From Gp6-AA40 sp036802945 (GTDB lineage: Bacteria > Acidobacteriota > Vicinamibacteria > Vicinamibacterales > UBA2999): 64,000 nucleotides of DNA. The position numbers and the translations under genes are program-made. The DNA is taken from the NCBI GenBank assembly GCA_036802945.1, contig DAIRVG010000002.1, forward strand, positions 62,001 to 126,000. Reading direction: 5' to 3'. Under the pieces are notes generated by a model that saw nothing but the letters and a program-made list of their open reading frames with translations, had not been told where the DNA came from and did not search any database. Positions 31,949-40,499 of the stretch are shown here, one piece after another. How positions within the stretch are numbered: the stretch's first letter is position 1; each line of letters starts with the position of its first letter.

Positions 31949-34420
31949 GTGGATAAATGGCGAGTTCATAAATTCGGCGGCTCGAGCGTCGCCGACGCCG
32001 CGTGCATGCAGCGTGCGGCAGACATCATCGAAAAAGAGACGTGCACGCGGCTCGGGGTCGTGCTGTCAGCATCCCGCGGCGTGACCGACGCGCTGCTGGC
32101 GCTGATCACGCAGGCCGAGCGCCAGCAGCCGGTCACCGACGCGGTCCGGGCGCTCCGCGACCGTCACGCCGGCATGGCGCAGACCCTGATTCCCGGTTCC
32201 GCGGCGGACCTGTACGTCGCCGGGGTCGAGCGGGACTGCAAGGACATCGCCGGGATTCTTCACGCCGTTCACCTGACGCGCTCCGCTTCGTCCGCCGTGC
32301 GCGACCTGGTGGCCGGTTTCGGCGAGATCTGGTCGACCCGCCTGTTCGCGACACACCTCGAGTCGCGCGGGCGCAGGCCGGGACGCGTCATCTGGGTCGA
32401 CGCACGCGACATCGTCCGCGTCGACTGGAGTCCGCTCGGGCCGAGCGTGCGATGGGACGAGTCGCGCGCGAACGCGATGCAGTTCGTCCCGCGCGATGTC
32501 GAGGCGACGCTCGTCATTACCGGCTTCATCGCGCGCACGGCCGACGGTCTTCAGACCACGCTCGGCAGGAATGGCAGCGACTTTTCCGCATCGATTTTTG
32601 GCGACCTGCTGGACGCGGAGGAGATCGTCATCTGGACCGATGTTGACGGCGTGCTGAGCGCCGATCCGCGGCGCGTTCCCGACGCCCAGGTCATCGATTC
32701 GCTCTCGTATCACGAGGCGATGGAGCTGGCCTACTTCGGCGCGAAGGTCATTCACCCGCAGACCATGGCGCCAGCCGTGGCAAAGCGGATTCCGATCTGG
32801 ATCCGCAATACGTTCGCGCCTGAGACATCCGGGTCGTTGATTTCCGCTTCGCCGTCGTCCATTCATCCCGTGAAAGGCATTACGAGCATCGATGGCGTCG
32901 CGCTCGTGAACGTCGAGGGTGCCGGCATGATCGGCGTGCCCGGAACCGCGCAGCGGCTGTTCGGCGCGCTGCGAGAGGACGGCATCTCCGTCATTCTGAT
33001 CTCGCAGGGGAGCTCGGAGCATTCGATCTGTTTCGCGATTCCGCAGGCCGAGGCCGAGCGCACGGCCCGGACGGTTCGGCACGCGTTTCACGCGGAGTTG
33101 AACGGCGGGCAGATTCAGAACGTCGACGTCGTGCGCGGCTGCAGCATTCTGTCGGTCGTCGGTGACGGCATGGCCGGAACGCCTGGCGTCGCGGCGCAGG
33201 TGTTCGGGTCGCTGGGCGCCGCGGGTGTCAATGTCAGGGCGATCGCGCAGGGGTCCTCCGAGCGCAACATCTCAGTGGTCATCGACGAGCGCCAGACCAC
33301 CAGGGCGTTGCGATCGGTGCACTCCGGCTTTTATCTTTCACCACACACGGTCTCACTGGGTCTCATCGGCCCTGGCGCCGTCGGTAGCGTGCTGCTGGAT
33401 CAACTGGCCTCGCAGGCCGCGCGGCTGACGCGCGACTTCCACATCGATTTGCGTCTGCGCGCGGTGATGACGTCGCGCGCGATGGCGCTCTCGGATTCGG
33501 CGATCCCGCTCGACGCGTGGCGCGAGGCGCTCAGGGAGGGTCAGCCGCCCGACATGCTGCGTTTCGAGGATCACGTCAACGCCGAGCACCTGCCGCATGC
33601 GGTCATTCTCGATTGCAGCGCGAGCGACGAGATCGCCGAGCAGTATCCGCGTTGGCTCTCTGCCGGCATCCATGTGGTCACGCCGAACAAGCGCGCCAAC
33701 AGCGGACCCCTCGACCTGTACGAAGAGCTGCACGAGGCGCGGCGGGCGGCAGGATCGCATTACCTCTACGAAGCGACCGTCGGCGCGGGCCTCCCGATCA
33801 TCCAGACGCTTCGCGATCTGCGTGAGACGGGCGACGAGATCCGCCGCATCGAAGGGATTCTGTCGGGGACACTGGCGTACCTCTTCAACGTGTGGGACGG
33901 ACAGCAGCCGTTTTCGGCGATCGTGCGCGATGCCAAGGCGAGCGGCTATACCGAGCCCGATCCGCGCGACGACCTTTCGGGGACCGATGTGGCACGAAAG
34001 CTCGTCATTCTCGGGCGGGAAATGGGCCTGCGGCTCGAACTGGCCGACGTCGAGCTCGAAGGGCTCATCCCATCAACGCTCTGGGCATGCAATGTTGACG
34101 AGTTCATGAAGCGCGTCTCGGAGCTCGATGCGCCCATGCTCGAGCGGCTGAAGGCGGCCAACGCGAAAGGGTGCGTCCTCCGGTACGTGGCCGCGCTCGA
34201 TGCGGGATCGGGCCGCGCCACCGTCGGCCTCGTCGAGCTCGATCGCTCGCATCCATTCGCGAATATCAACCTCACGGACAACATCGTGCGCTTCGTCACC
34301 AGCCGCTACGACCGCAATCCCCTCGTCATCCAGGGCCCGGGCGCGGGACCCGCCGTTACCGCCGGAGGCGTTTTCGCCGACCTCCTTCGGGTCTGTGCGT
34401 ACCTCGGCGCCAAGTTGTAA
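31949..34420 (+). CDS. thrA: Bifunctional aspartokinase / homoserine dehydrogenase
   Basis: 823 residues from GTG 31949 ('VDKWRVHKFGGSSV'); the longer frame to 31904 is repeat-derived. An aspartokinase domain (~1-290) has KFGGSS and 'LGRNGSDFSASIFG'. Two ACT-type regulatory segments (~310-455) carry 'VEGAGMIGVPGTAQRLF' and 'VVGDGMAGTPGVAAQVFG'. The homoserine dehydrogenase domain (~465-823) has 'GLIGPGAVGSVLLDQL' and 'EATVGAGLPIIQTLRDL'. It catalyses the first and third steps from aspartate to threonine and methionine. The ACT pair suggests feedback control by threonine, as in the E. coli enzyme. No thrB or thrC is adjacent. Confidence 0.95.
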   Translation: MDKWRVHKFGGSSVADAACMQRAADIIEKETCTRLGVVLSASRGVTDALLALITQAERQQPVTDAVRALRDRHAGMAQTLIPGSAADLYVAGVERDCKDIAGILHAVHLTRSASSAVRDLVAGFGEIWSTRLFATHLESRGRRPGRVIWVDARDIVRVDWSPLGPSVRWDESRANAMQFVPRDVEATLVITGFIARTADGLQTTLGRNGSDFSASIFGDLLDAEEIVIWTDVDGVLSADPRRVPDAQVIDSLSYHEAMELAYFGAKVIHPQTMAPAVAKRIPIWIRNTFAPETSGSLISASPSSIHPVKGITSIDGVALVNVEGAGMIGVPGTAQRLFGALREDGISVILISQGSSEHSICFAIPQAEAERTARTVRHAFHAELNGGQIQNVDVVRGCSILSVVGDGMAGTPGVAAQVFGSLGAAGVNVRAIAQGSSERNISVVIDERQTTRALRSVHSGFYLSPHTVSLGLIGPGAVGSVLLDQLASQAARLTRDFHIDLRLRAVMTSRAMALSDSAIPLDAWREALREGQPPDMLRFEDHVNAEHLPHAVILDCSASDEIAEQYPRWLSAGIHVVTPNKRANSGPLDLYEELHEARRAAGSHYLYEATVGAGLPIIQTLRDLRETGDEIRRIEGILSGTLAYLFNVWDGQQPFSAIVRDAKASGYTEPDPRDDLSGTDVARKLVILGREMGLRLELADVELEGLIPSTLWACNVDEFMKRVSELDAPMLERLKAANAKGCVLRYVAALDAGSGRATVGLVELDRSHPFANINLTDNIVRFVTSRYDRNPLVIQGPGAGPAVTAGGVFADLLRVCAYLGAKL

Positions 34421-34431
34421 GATCTGCCGCC

Positions 34432-35379
34432 ATGGGATTCTGGGCACAGCCGCAAAAAACCTGGTTGCGCCGCGCCTTGTTCCAGGTGCATCTCTGGGCG
34501 GGCATCGCGATCGGCCTGTATATCGTGCTGATCAGCGTGACGGGGAGCGCCGTGGTATTCCGCCGCGATCTGCTTTTCGCAAAGCTCGGGAACGTGCCCG
34601 CGGCCGACGCCACTGCCAACAAGCGAATGACGGAGCCTGAGCTCAGGGCAGTGGTAAGCCAGAAATACCCGGGTTGGGACATCAAGAAGGTGATGATGGC
34701 GGGGCGCCGCTTGACTCCCGCCGAAGTGACGTTGACGCTGGGCGACGACACGATTGAAGAGCGCTTCAACCCGTACACCGGCGCCGACATGGGCGAGCTG
34801 CATCCCTTGTCGGTGACTGTCATGGAATGGCTCGTCGATCTGCACGACAACCTGTTGAAGGGAGACACCGGGCGCCGGATCAACGCCGTCGGCGGCGGCC
34901 TGCTCGCACTGTTGTGCCTCACGGGCGTGGTGATCTGGTGGCGCGGGAAGAGTGCGTGGGCACAGGGCTTCTTTTTCAACCCGTGGCACGGATGGAAGCG
35001 GATCAATTTCGATTTGCATAGTGCGATGGGCTTCTGGAGCCTGGCCATTCTGATGTTATGGGGCGTGACCGGTATCTACTTCGCGTTTCCTGATCCGTTC
35101 ATCGCTGTCGTCGACTACTTCGAGCCGGCTCCGCTCTACAATGGAACGCGCAAGGGGGACGAGTTCATCGCGTGGCTGGTGAGGATGCACTTCGGCCGGT
35201 ATGGTGGCTTGGGCGTGCGCATCACGTACGTGATCATCGGCCTGCTGCCAGCGGTGATGTTCGTCACCGGCGCGATCATGTGGTGGAACCGCGTCCTGCG
35301 GCGCTGGGTTGAACAGACGCGATCCGCGCGGTCTGGCGTCCCATTTCCAGCACAACCCACTGCGGAGCCCGTGGAGTGA
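34432..35379 (+). CDS. PepSY-associated transmembrane protein
   Basis: 315 residues and four main TM helices: 'VHLWAGIAIGLYIVLISVTGSAVVF' (~19-43), 'INAVGGGLLALLCLTGVVIWW', 'FDLHSAMGFWSLAILMLWGVTGIYF' and 'ITYVIIGLLPAVMFVTGAIMWWNRVLRR'. A periplasmic PepSY-like loop lies between the first two. The conserved His residues (VHLWAG, LHDNL, LHSAMGF) are typical of PepSY_TM proteins, which include iron-siderophore reductases and haem-binding membrane proteins. It overlaps the MFS gene (TGATG) and may reduce or process what that carrier moves; function unproven. Confidence 0.88.
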   Translation: MGFWAQPQKTWLRRALFQVHLWAGIAIGLYIVLISVTGSAVVFRRDLLFAKLGNVPAADATANKRMTEPELRAVVSQKYPGWDIKKVMMAGRRLTPAEVTLTLGDDTIEERFNPYTGADMGELHPLSVTVMEWLVDLHDNLLKGDTGRRINAVGGGLLALLCLTGVVIWWRGKSAWAQGFFFNPWHGWKRINFDLHSAMGFWSLAILMLWGVTGIYFAFPDPFIAVVDYFEPAPLYNGTRKGDEFIAWLVRMHFGRYGGLGVRITYVIIGLLPAVMFVTGAIMWWNRVLRRWVEQTRSARSGVPFPAQPTAEPVE

Positions 35380-36674
35380 TGGAGCCGGGAGTTTCGACTC
35401 CCGGCCTCGACGCGGTTGCTGAGCGGGCCCGCCGCCGGATCAGTCTCCGTGTCATCCCGTACGTCTTCATCCTCTACATCATCGCGTTCCTCGATCGCGT
35501 TAACGTCGGCTACGCCGCGCTGCAGATGGCCGACGACCTCGGTTTCAGTGCGGAGGTGTTCGGGTTCGGCGCGGGCATCTTCTTCTTCGGCTACGTCATC
35601 CTGGAGATTCCCGGCTCCGTGCTCGTGGAGCGCTGGAGCGCGCGGAAGTGGATCGCGCGGATCATGATTTCGTGGGGCGTTCTCGCGATCATGACGGCAT
35701 TTGTCACGACGTCGACGCAGTTTTACTGGGTGCGGTTTCTCCTCGGCGCCGCAGAGGCAGGGTTCTTTCCCGGGATCATCGTCTACCTGTCGCACTGGTT
35801 CCGGTACGAGGATCGCGCGAAGGCCGTCGCGTTGTTCATGGCGGCCATTCCAGTCTCGAATCTCCTCGGCTCACCTATCTCCGGTCTACTGCTCGGCGTC
35901 CACTGGCTCAATCAGCCCGGGTGGCGATGGCTGTTCATCGTCGAAGGCATTCCAGCGGTGATCCTCGGTTTCATCACGATCTACTACCTGACGGACTGGC
36001 CGCGCGACGCCACGTGGCTTCCCGACGATGAGAAGCAGTGGATTATGCGGGAACTCGAGCTCGAGAAACGGCAGCGCAAGGCGGTGCGCCATATCTCGAT
36101 GTGGCAGGCGCTGCGCCACCGCGACGTATTGCTGCTGGTCGGCGCGTATTTTTTCGCCACCGTTGGCTTCTACGGTCTGAACATCTGGATGCCGACGCTG
36201 CTCAAGCAGTCGTCCAACTGGAGCGATTTGAAGGTGACGGTGGTCGCGATGATCCCGCATCTGGCGGGTCTCATTTCGATGTTATTGGTAGGCGCTTCGT
36301 CGGATCGGACGGGCGAGCGTCGGTGGCACGCAGCCAGCGCCATGGTCCTCGGCGGGATCGGATACGTGCTGGTCATCATGGCGGGCGGCAACCCGCTGCT
36401 CGTGGTTGCCGCGTTCTGCGTCGTCGCAGCGGGCGTCGATGGATACTTCCCGGGTTTCTGGCCTCTCCCGACAGCGTTCCTCACCGAATCGGCGGCGGCT
36501 GCATCGATCGGCCTGATCAACTCATTCGGCAACCTTGGCGGATTCGTCGGACCCTACATCCTCGGCTACGTCCGAACCACCACGAATTCCTTCAACATCG
36601 GGCTCGCGTGCCTGGCGATCTCGATGGCGCTCGGCGCCGCCTGCGTACTGTCGGTCCGATCGCACAAGCCGTAG
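35379..36674 (+). CDS. MFS transporter, anion:cation symporter (ACS) type
   Basis: 431 residues from ATG 35379 (GTG 35376 is possible) and 12 TM helices. 'FLDRVNVGYAALQMADDLGFS' is the ACS-family signature of helix 1, and 'ERWSARKWIARIMISWG' contains the loop 2-3 motif. Members import tartrate, hexuronates, phthalate or other organic anions. The start overlaps the PepSY gene's stop, so the two form an operon. The stop codon is followed immediately by a 7-base repeat array. Confidence 0.9.
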   Translation: MEPGVSTPGLDAVAERARRRISLRVIPYVFILYIIAFLDRVNVGYAALQMADDLGFSAEVFGFGAGIFFFGYVILEIPGSVLVERWSARKWIARIMISWGVLAIMTAFVTTSTQFYWVRFLLGAAEAGFFPGIIVYLSHWFRYEDRAKAVALFMAAIPVSNLLGSPISGLLLGVHWLNQPGWRWLFIVEGIPAVILGFITIYYLTDWPRDATWLPDDEKQWIMRELELEKRQRKAVRHISMWQALRHRDVLLLVGAYFFATVGFYGLNIWMPTLLKQSSNWSDLKVTVVAMIPHLAGLISMLLVGASSDRTGERRWHAASAMVLGGIGYVLVIMAGGNPLLVVAAFCVVAAGVDGYFPGFWPLPTAFLTESAAAASIGLINSFGNLGGFVGPYILGYVRTTTNSFNIGLACLAISMALGAACVLSVRSHKP

Positions 36675-36815
36675 GGGGGATCGGGGATCGGGGATCGGGG
36701 ATCAAGAACGCTGTAGGACTGCGCCCGGCCAACAAGTGCTTTTGATCCCTGTTCCCTGATCCCCGACCTTATCGAATGGCGCTCGGATCCCGGATCCCGG
36801 ATCCCGGATCCCGTC
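36675..36815. repeat. 7-base repeat array (GGGGATC words), inverted, with extra CGGATCC run
   Basis: GGGGATC four times (36675-36703). After a unique loop the complement follows (TTGATCCCTGTTCCCTGATC, 36740-36768), then CGGATCC four times (36784-36815). It fills the space between convergent genes, the MFS transporter and cysH. Confidence 0.9.
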
Positions 36816-36822
36816 TTCCCGT

Positions 36823-37446
36823 CTATTTAATGGCTTGGATATGAATCCCGCACTCGAGCTTCTGGCCCTGCCAGCGTCCCGAGCGCGGATTGTCCGGATC
36901 GAGCGGCGGTGTCGTGCACGGCTCGCAGCCGATGCTGGTGTAGCCCACCTCGTACAGCGGGAGCAGCGGAATCGAGTGGTCCTTCGCGTACTTCCACACA
37001 TCGCGGGTTGTCCACGCGGCGAGGGGGCTGACACGCTGGATCACCTTGCCACTCGGGAGCCGGAACGGCTCAATTTCCTGCAAGTTCGCGCGCGAGGGCG
37101 ATTGCTCGCGCCTGAGCGCGGTGAACCAGACGTCGTACTGCTCGAGAGCCGAGAAGAGCGGTCCCACTTTGTGGAGCGCGCAGCACTTGTCGGTGCTCTC
37201 CTGCCACAGCCCCGGACGCGGTTCGGCCGCGCGGAGGTTCACCAGGTTCATCTTCCAGGCCGCGGCCAGCTCGTCGCGATAGGTGTAGGTCTGCGCGAAG
37301 TGGTGCACCGTGTCGAGGAAGAGCACAGGGATGCCCGGCTGCTGCTCGAGAAGCATGTGCGTCAGCACGACGCATTCGGCCTGGAAGCTCGAGGTGATGC
37401 AGGGCGCGGTCGCGCGCGCGAGCTCGCTGGCAATAACCGTACTCAT
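36823..37446 (-). CDS. cysH: Adenylyl-sulfate (APS) reductase, CysH family
   Basis: 207 residues from ATG 37446; the longer frame overlaps cysN only. It has CC (C88-C89) in 'STDKCCALHKVGPL', GCEPC (C174, C177) and the catalytic LECGIH (C199). The CC...CxxC set binds a [4Fe-4S] cluster and marks the APS-type (bacterial assimilatory, thioredoxin-dependent) enzyme as opposed to cluster-free PAPS reductase. It reduces APS to sulfite. The start overlaps the cysN stop (ATGA). The absence of an APS kinase domain on CysN agrees with direct use of APS. About 207 residues is slightly short at the N-terminus. Confidence 0.92.
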   Translation of the reverse strand: MSTVIASELARATAPCITSSFQAECVVLTHMLLEQQPGIPVLFLDTVHHFAQTYTYRDELAAAWKMNLVNLRAAEPRPGLWQESTDKCCALHKVGPLFSALEQYDVWFTALRREQSPSRANLQEIEPFRLPSGKVIQRVSPLAAWTTRDVWKYAKDHSIPLLPLYEVGYTSIGCEPCTTPPLDPDNPRSGRWQGQKLECGIHIQAIK

Positions 37447-38747
37447 GCTAGCAGCTCCTCGAGCGCCTTCCGAATCGCTTCGACCGCTTCCGCGTCGGAA
37501 CCTGCGCGACGCGCCAGCTGGGCCAGCCGCTCTGCGGCGCTGATCGGCGCGTTCACAACCGCCGCGATGTGATGGAGCGGGTTTGTGATCATGCCGGCTC
37601 CAGCCGTGAATTGCGTGGCCGGGTCGATGATGATGAAGCTGCCGGTAGAGCGGTTCTCCGCATATCGATCGAACACCAGCGGACGCGCGGTCGACACGTT
37701 GACGGTGCCGATCTGGTTCATGACCAGACCGTGGTGGATCTCCGCCGTGACCGTCCTCGTCGACTGCTTGATGAGATACACGCGACCCGGATCGAGCGGA
37801 CGTTCGTCCATCCATACGACTTCCGCCTCGAACTCGGTCCCGACGATCGGCGGCTCGAGCGTCAGCGTATCGCCGCGGCTGATATCGATCTCGTCATCCA
37901 GCGCCAGCGTCACCGACATCGGCGCGTAGGCGTAATCCAGGTCGCCGTCGTAGGTCACGATACGGTTGACGCGGGCGGTGCGTCCCGAGGGCGACGCGAT
38001 GATCCGGTCGCCGACACGGACGGTGCCCGACGTAATCTGCCCCGCGTAGCCCCGGAAGTCCTGGTCCGGCCGGAGCACGAGCTGCACCGGAAAACGGAAG
38101 GGGAGCAACGTCAGGTCGCGCGTCACCTGGACCGTCTCGAGATACTCGAGCAGGCTCTGACCGTCGAACCACGGTGTCCGGTCGCTCTGGGTGATGACGT
38201 TGTCGCCGTGGAGCGCGCTGAGCGGAATCGCATGCACGCGTGCTCCGACAAGCATCTCCTCGAAGTCATCGCGGATGGCCTCGTAGACATCGCGATCGAA
38301 GTCGACGAGATCCATCTTGTTGATCGCGAGGACGAAGTCCGTGATGCCGAGGAGCCGGGCGATGCGGGCGTGCCGCCGAGACTGGACTCGGACGCCCTGT
38401 CGTGCGTCGATCAGCAGAATCGCAAGGTCGGCGGTCGAAGCTCCGGTCGCCATGTTCCGTGTGTACTGCTCGTGGCCGGGCGTGTCGGCGAGGATGAACT
38501 TCCGCCGTGCGGTGGCGAAGTACCGGTAGGCGACGTCGATGGTGATGCCCTGCTCGCGCTCGGCGCGCAGGCCGTCGGTGAAGAGCGAGAAGTCGATCGG
38601 CCCCGCATTGCGGTTTTTCGAGGCCTTTTCGACGGAATGAATCTGATCGTCGTAGACCGACTGCGAGTCGTAGAGCAGCCGACCAATCAGGGTGCTCTTC
38701 CCATCGTCGACGCTGCCCGCGGTGCAGATTCGAAGCAGACCAGACAT
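37443..38747 (-). CDS. cysN: Sulfate adenylyltransferase subunit 1 (GTPase)
   Basis: 434 residues. EF-Tu-like GTPase: 'TAGSVDDGKSTLIGRLLYDS' (G1), 'ADTPGHEQYTRNMATGAS' (G3) and 'AINKMDLVDF' (G4), then two beta-barrel domains. GTP hydrolysis drives APS formation by CysD. Length shows that no C-terminal APS kinase (CysC) is fused, consistent with the APS-type CysH. It lies between cysD (20 bases upstream) and cysH (overlapping), in the order cysD-cysN-cysH. Confidence 0.95.
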   Translation of the reverse strand: MSGLLRICTAGSVDDGKSTLIGRLLYDSQSVYDDQIHSVEKASKNRNAGPIDFSLFTDGLRAEREQGITIDVAYRYFATARRKFILADTPGHEQYTRNMATGASTADLAILLIDARQGVRVQSRRHARIARLLGITDFVLAINKMDLVDFDRDVYEAIRDDFEEMLVGARVHAIPLSALHGDNVITQSDRTPWFDGQSLLEYLETVQVTRDLTLLPFRFPVQLVLRPDQDFRGYAGQITSGTVRVGDRIIASPSGRTARVNRIVTYDGDLDYAYAPMSVTLALDDEIDISRGDTLTLEPPIVGTEFEAEVVWMDERPLDPGRVYLIKQSTRTVTAEIHHGLVMNQIGTVNVSTARPLVFDRYAENRSTGSFIIIDPATQFTAGAGMITNPLHHIAAVVNAPISAAERLAQLARRAGSDAEAVEAIRKALEELLA

Positions 38748-38767
38748 CTACCGGATACGTCCTCTCA

Positions 38768-39712
38768 TCAAAAATATCCTTCTCGCTTCTTCATCTCCAT
38801 CGAGCCGTCCTGGTCGTGGTCGATGATCCGGAGCTGCCTCTCCGACTGACGTGTCGCGATCAGCTCTTCGATGATCTTTGGGATCGTGTCGGCGTCAGAC
38901 TTGATGGCGCCGGTACACGGGGAGCATCCGAGCGACCGCATGCGGCACTTCACCATCTGCGGTTTTTCACCCGGCATCGTCACCACGAAGGGCTGCTCCT
39001 GCACGATGAGCGAGTTGCCGCGAACGATGACCTCGCGTTCCTTGGCGAAGTAGAGGGGAACGATCGGAATCTGTTCCGCGTGGATGTACTGCCAGACGTC
39101 GATTTCGGTCCAGTTCGACAGCGGGAAGACACGGATGCTCTCACCGGGACGGAGCTTGCCGTTCAGCAGGCTCCACAGTTCCGGCCGCTGCCGCTTCGGA
39201 TCCCACTGGCCGTTGGTGTCGCGGACCGAGAAGATGCGCTCCTTCGCGCGCGATCGCTCTTCGTCGCGCCGCGCCCCGCCGATCGCCGCGTCGAAGTTTC
39301 CGGCCTGCAGCGCGTCGAGCAGCGCCTTGGTCTTGAGCAGGCCGCAGCAGCGCTGCGTGCCGACCTTGAATGGCTGCGTCCCGTCGCCGATGGCCTCCTC
39401 GTTCGTGTGCACGATGAGGCGCGCGCCGACGGCGTCGGCCATCTCGTCACGGAAGGCGATCATCTCCTGGAACTTGTATGTGGTGTCGACGTGGAGCAGC
39501 GGGAACGGAATCGGACCAGGGTAGAACGCCTTTTGCGCGAGGCGCAGCAGGCAGGACGAGTCCTTGCCGATCGAGTAGAGCATCACCGGGCGCTCGAACT
39601 CGGCCACCACCTCCCGCAGGATGTGGATGCTCTCAGCCTCGAGCGCGCGCAGGTGATCCAGGCGCGGCGTTAACGCGACGTCCATGTCCACAGGCAGGGT
39701 AATAGTCGACAT
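38768..39712 (-). CDS. cysD: Sulfate adenylyltransferase subunit 2 (ATP-PPase)
   Basis: 314 residues from ATG 39712; an upstream frame to 39775 would run through the terminator hairpin and is rejected. 'ERPVMLYSIGKDSSCLLRLAQKAF' carries the PP-loop (SIGKDSS, ~47-53). 'HVDTTYKFQEMIAFRDEMA', 'GTQRCCGLLKTKALLDAL' and 'YFAKEREVIVRGNSL' are diagnostic for CysD. It forms APS from sulfate and ATP with CysN. It is the first gene of the cysDNH operon, whose leader contains a cysteine-rich leader peptide and an intrinsic terminator (see 39754-39951). Confidence 0.95.
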   Translation of the reverse strand: MSTITLPVDMDVALTPRLDHLRALEAESIHILREVVAEFERPVMLYSIGKDSSCLLRLAQKAFYPGPIPFPLLHVDTTYKFQEMIAFRDEMADAVGARLIVHTNEEAIGDGTQPFKVGTQRCCGLLKTKALLDALQAGNFDAAIGGARRDEERSRAKERIFSVRDTNGQWDPKRQRPELWSLLNGKLRPGESIRVFPLSNWTEIDVWQYIHAEQIPIVPLYFAKEREVIVRGNSLIVQEQPFVVTMPGEKPQMVKCRMRSLGCSPCTGAIKSDADTIPKIIEELIATRQSERQLRIIDHDQDGSMEMKKREGYF

Positions 39713-39753
39713 CTGTTTGACCAAATGAAAACGATGATTCCGTCCCCTAAAAC

Positions 39754-39786
39754 AAAAAAGCCCGGGGATTTGCATCCCCGGGCTTT
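39754..39786 (-). terminator. Intrinsic terminator in the cysD leader (attenuator hairpin)
   Basis: On the minus strand AAAGCCCGGGGAT (39786-39774) pairs perfectly with ATCCCCGGGCTTT (39769-39757) around a four-base loop. The U-tract UUUUUUGUUUU follows. It reads toward cysD and ends about 40 bases before the cysD ATG. The plus-strand reading has only three Ts, so it is directional. It is the only classic intrinsic terminator I saw in the window. Confidence 0.9.
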
Positions 39787-39811
39787 CGATCTTCGCGTGT
39801 TGTCAGGAGTT

Positions 39812-39913
39812 CTACGTTGTTGCTCCTACACCCGAAGCGAGAGCGCTGGGGACCCTAGCGGTCCTCATACAACAACAAGCGCACGCACACGGAGGGCAGG
39901 CGGTGAACAACAC
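39812..39913 (-). CDS. Cysteine-rich leader peptide of the cysDNH operon
   Basis: 33 codons from GTG 39913 to TAG 39814-39812. Residues 6-15 read CPPCACACCC, six cysteines in ten positions (codons at 39869-39898), followed by a Cys-free tail of 18 residues. The GTG is only 3-5 bases after the transcription start predicted from the upstream promoter, so translation would be leaderless. The 13-bp terminator hairpin begins 25 bases after the stop. The layout matches a ribosome-mediated attenuator that senses charged tRNA-Cys. Polycysteine leaderless small ORFs with this role are known from mycobacteria; I know of none reported for this kind of organism. Confidence 0.78.
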   Translation of the reverse strand: MLFTACPPCACACCCMRTARVPSALASGVGATT

Positions 39914-39922
39914 GATTTCGAA

Positions 39923-39951
39923 ATTCTGACCTCGATCCTGACGGAAGTCAA
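39923..39951 (-). promoter_or_regulatory. Predicted sigma-70-type promoter of cysDNH leader
   Basis: Minus strand TTGACT (39951-39946), a 17-base spacer, then CAGAAT (39928-39923). The expected start is around 39916-39918, on A residues just ahead of the leader peptide GTG. Confidence 0.7.
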
Positions 39952-39980
39952 ATCCGCCCTGTGAGTTGCGGCCGATTAGC

Positions 39981-39995
39981 CTACCTATGCGGTAG
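39981..39995. promoter_or_regulatory. Palindromic operator candidate CTACC-N5-GGTAG at rrf2 promoter
   Basis: A perfect inverted repeat, CTACC TATGC GGTAG, nine bases before the rrf2 start codon and about 30 bases upstream of the cysD -35 on the other strand. It shares CTAC-N7-GTAG with the site at 40503-40517, and is suited to autoregulation by the Rrf2 protein. Confidence 0.6.
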
Positions 39996-40004
39996 AGTGA
40001 AGGG

Positions 40005-40487
40005 GTGCTGACCAAGAAATCCAAGTACGGGCTGAAAGCTGTGCTCGTGCTGGCTGAGGAGGCCGGCCGTGGCCCCGTACTCGTGTCCGAGCTGGCGGAC
40101 CGGCAGCGGCTCCCCAAGAAGTTCCTGGAAGCCATTCTCCTCGAGTTGAAGCGCCACGGTCTTCTGCAGAGCAAGAAGGGCAGAGGGGGCGGCTACTTCC
40201 TCAGCCGCAAGCCGGCCGACATCACGGTTGGACAGGTCATTCGCGTGCTTGACGGGCCGCTGGCGCTAATCCCCTGCGTCAGTCAGACGGCGTACATGAA
40301 GTGCGAGGAGTGCCTGGATGAGAAAACCTGCGGCGTCCGCCTGGCGATGAAGGAAGTGCGCGACGCGACCGCCCGGATTCTCGACCACACGACCCTGGCG
40401 GGTCTGAACGCGCAGGTGGCGCACGTCGAAAGCGGCCATAAGCGTCGAAAACGGCCATCGGCGCGCCAAAACAGCCCCAAAAAATAG
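40005..40487 (+). CDS. Rrf2-family transcriptional regulator with Cys cluster
   Basis: 160 residues from GTG 40005 with GTGAAGGG upstream. A winged-helix N-terminus ('LTKKSKYGLKAVLVLAEEA', 'RQRLPKKFLEAILLELKRHGLL', 'GRGGGYFLSRKPADITVGQVI') is followed by four cysteines, C91, C100, C103 and C109, suitable for an Fe-S cluster or thiol switch. The C-terminus is Lys/Arg-rich. The family includes IscR, NsrR and the cysteine-metabolism repressor CymR. Being divergent from cysDNH and followed by sulfur-uptake candidates, it is probably the local sulfur or cysteine regulator (inference). Confidence 0.9.
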   Translation: MLTKKSKYGLKAVLVLAEEAGRGPVLVSELADRQRLPKKFLEAILLELKRHGLLQSKKGRGGGYFLSRKPADITVGQVIRVLDGPLALIPCVSQTAYMKCEECLDEKTCGVRLAMKEVRDATARILDHTTLAGLNAQVAHVESGHKRRKRPSARQNSPKK

Positions 40488-40499
40488 CTGATGACATTT

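Noticed and set aside
39851..39951. An alternative leader frame ending in Leu-Val-Val-Val before cysD (branched-chain amino acid attenuator)
   Set aside because: It shares the same DNA, but its only nearby starts lie upstream of the predicted transcription start. The operon makes APS and sulfite, so cysteine is the relevant end product.
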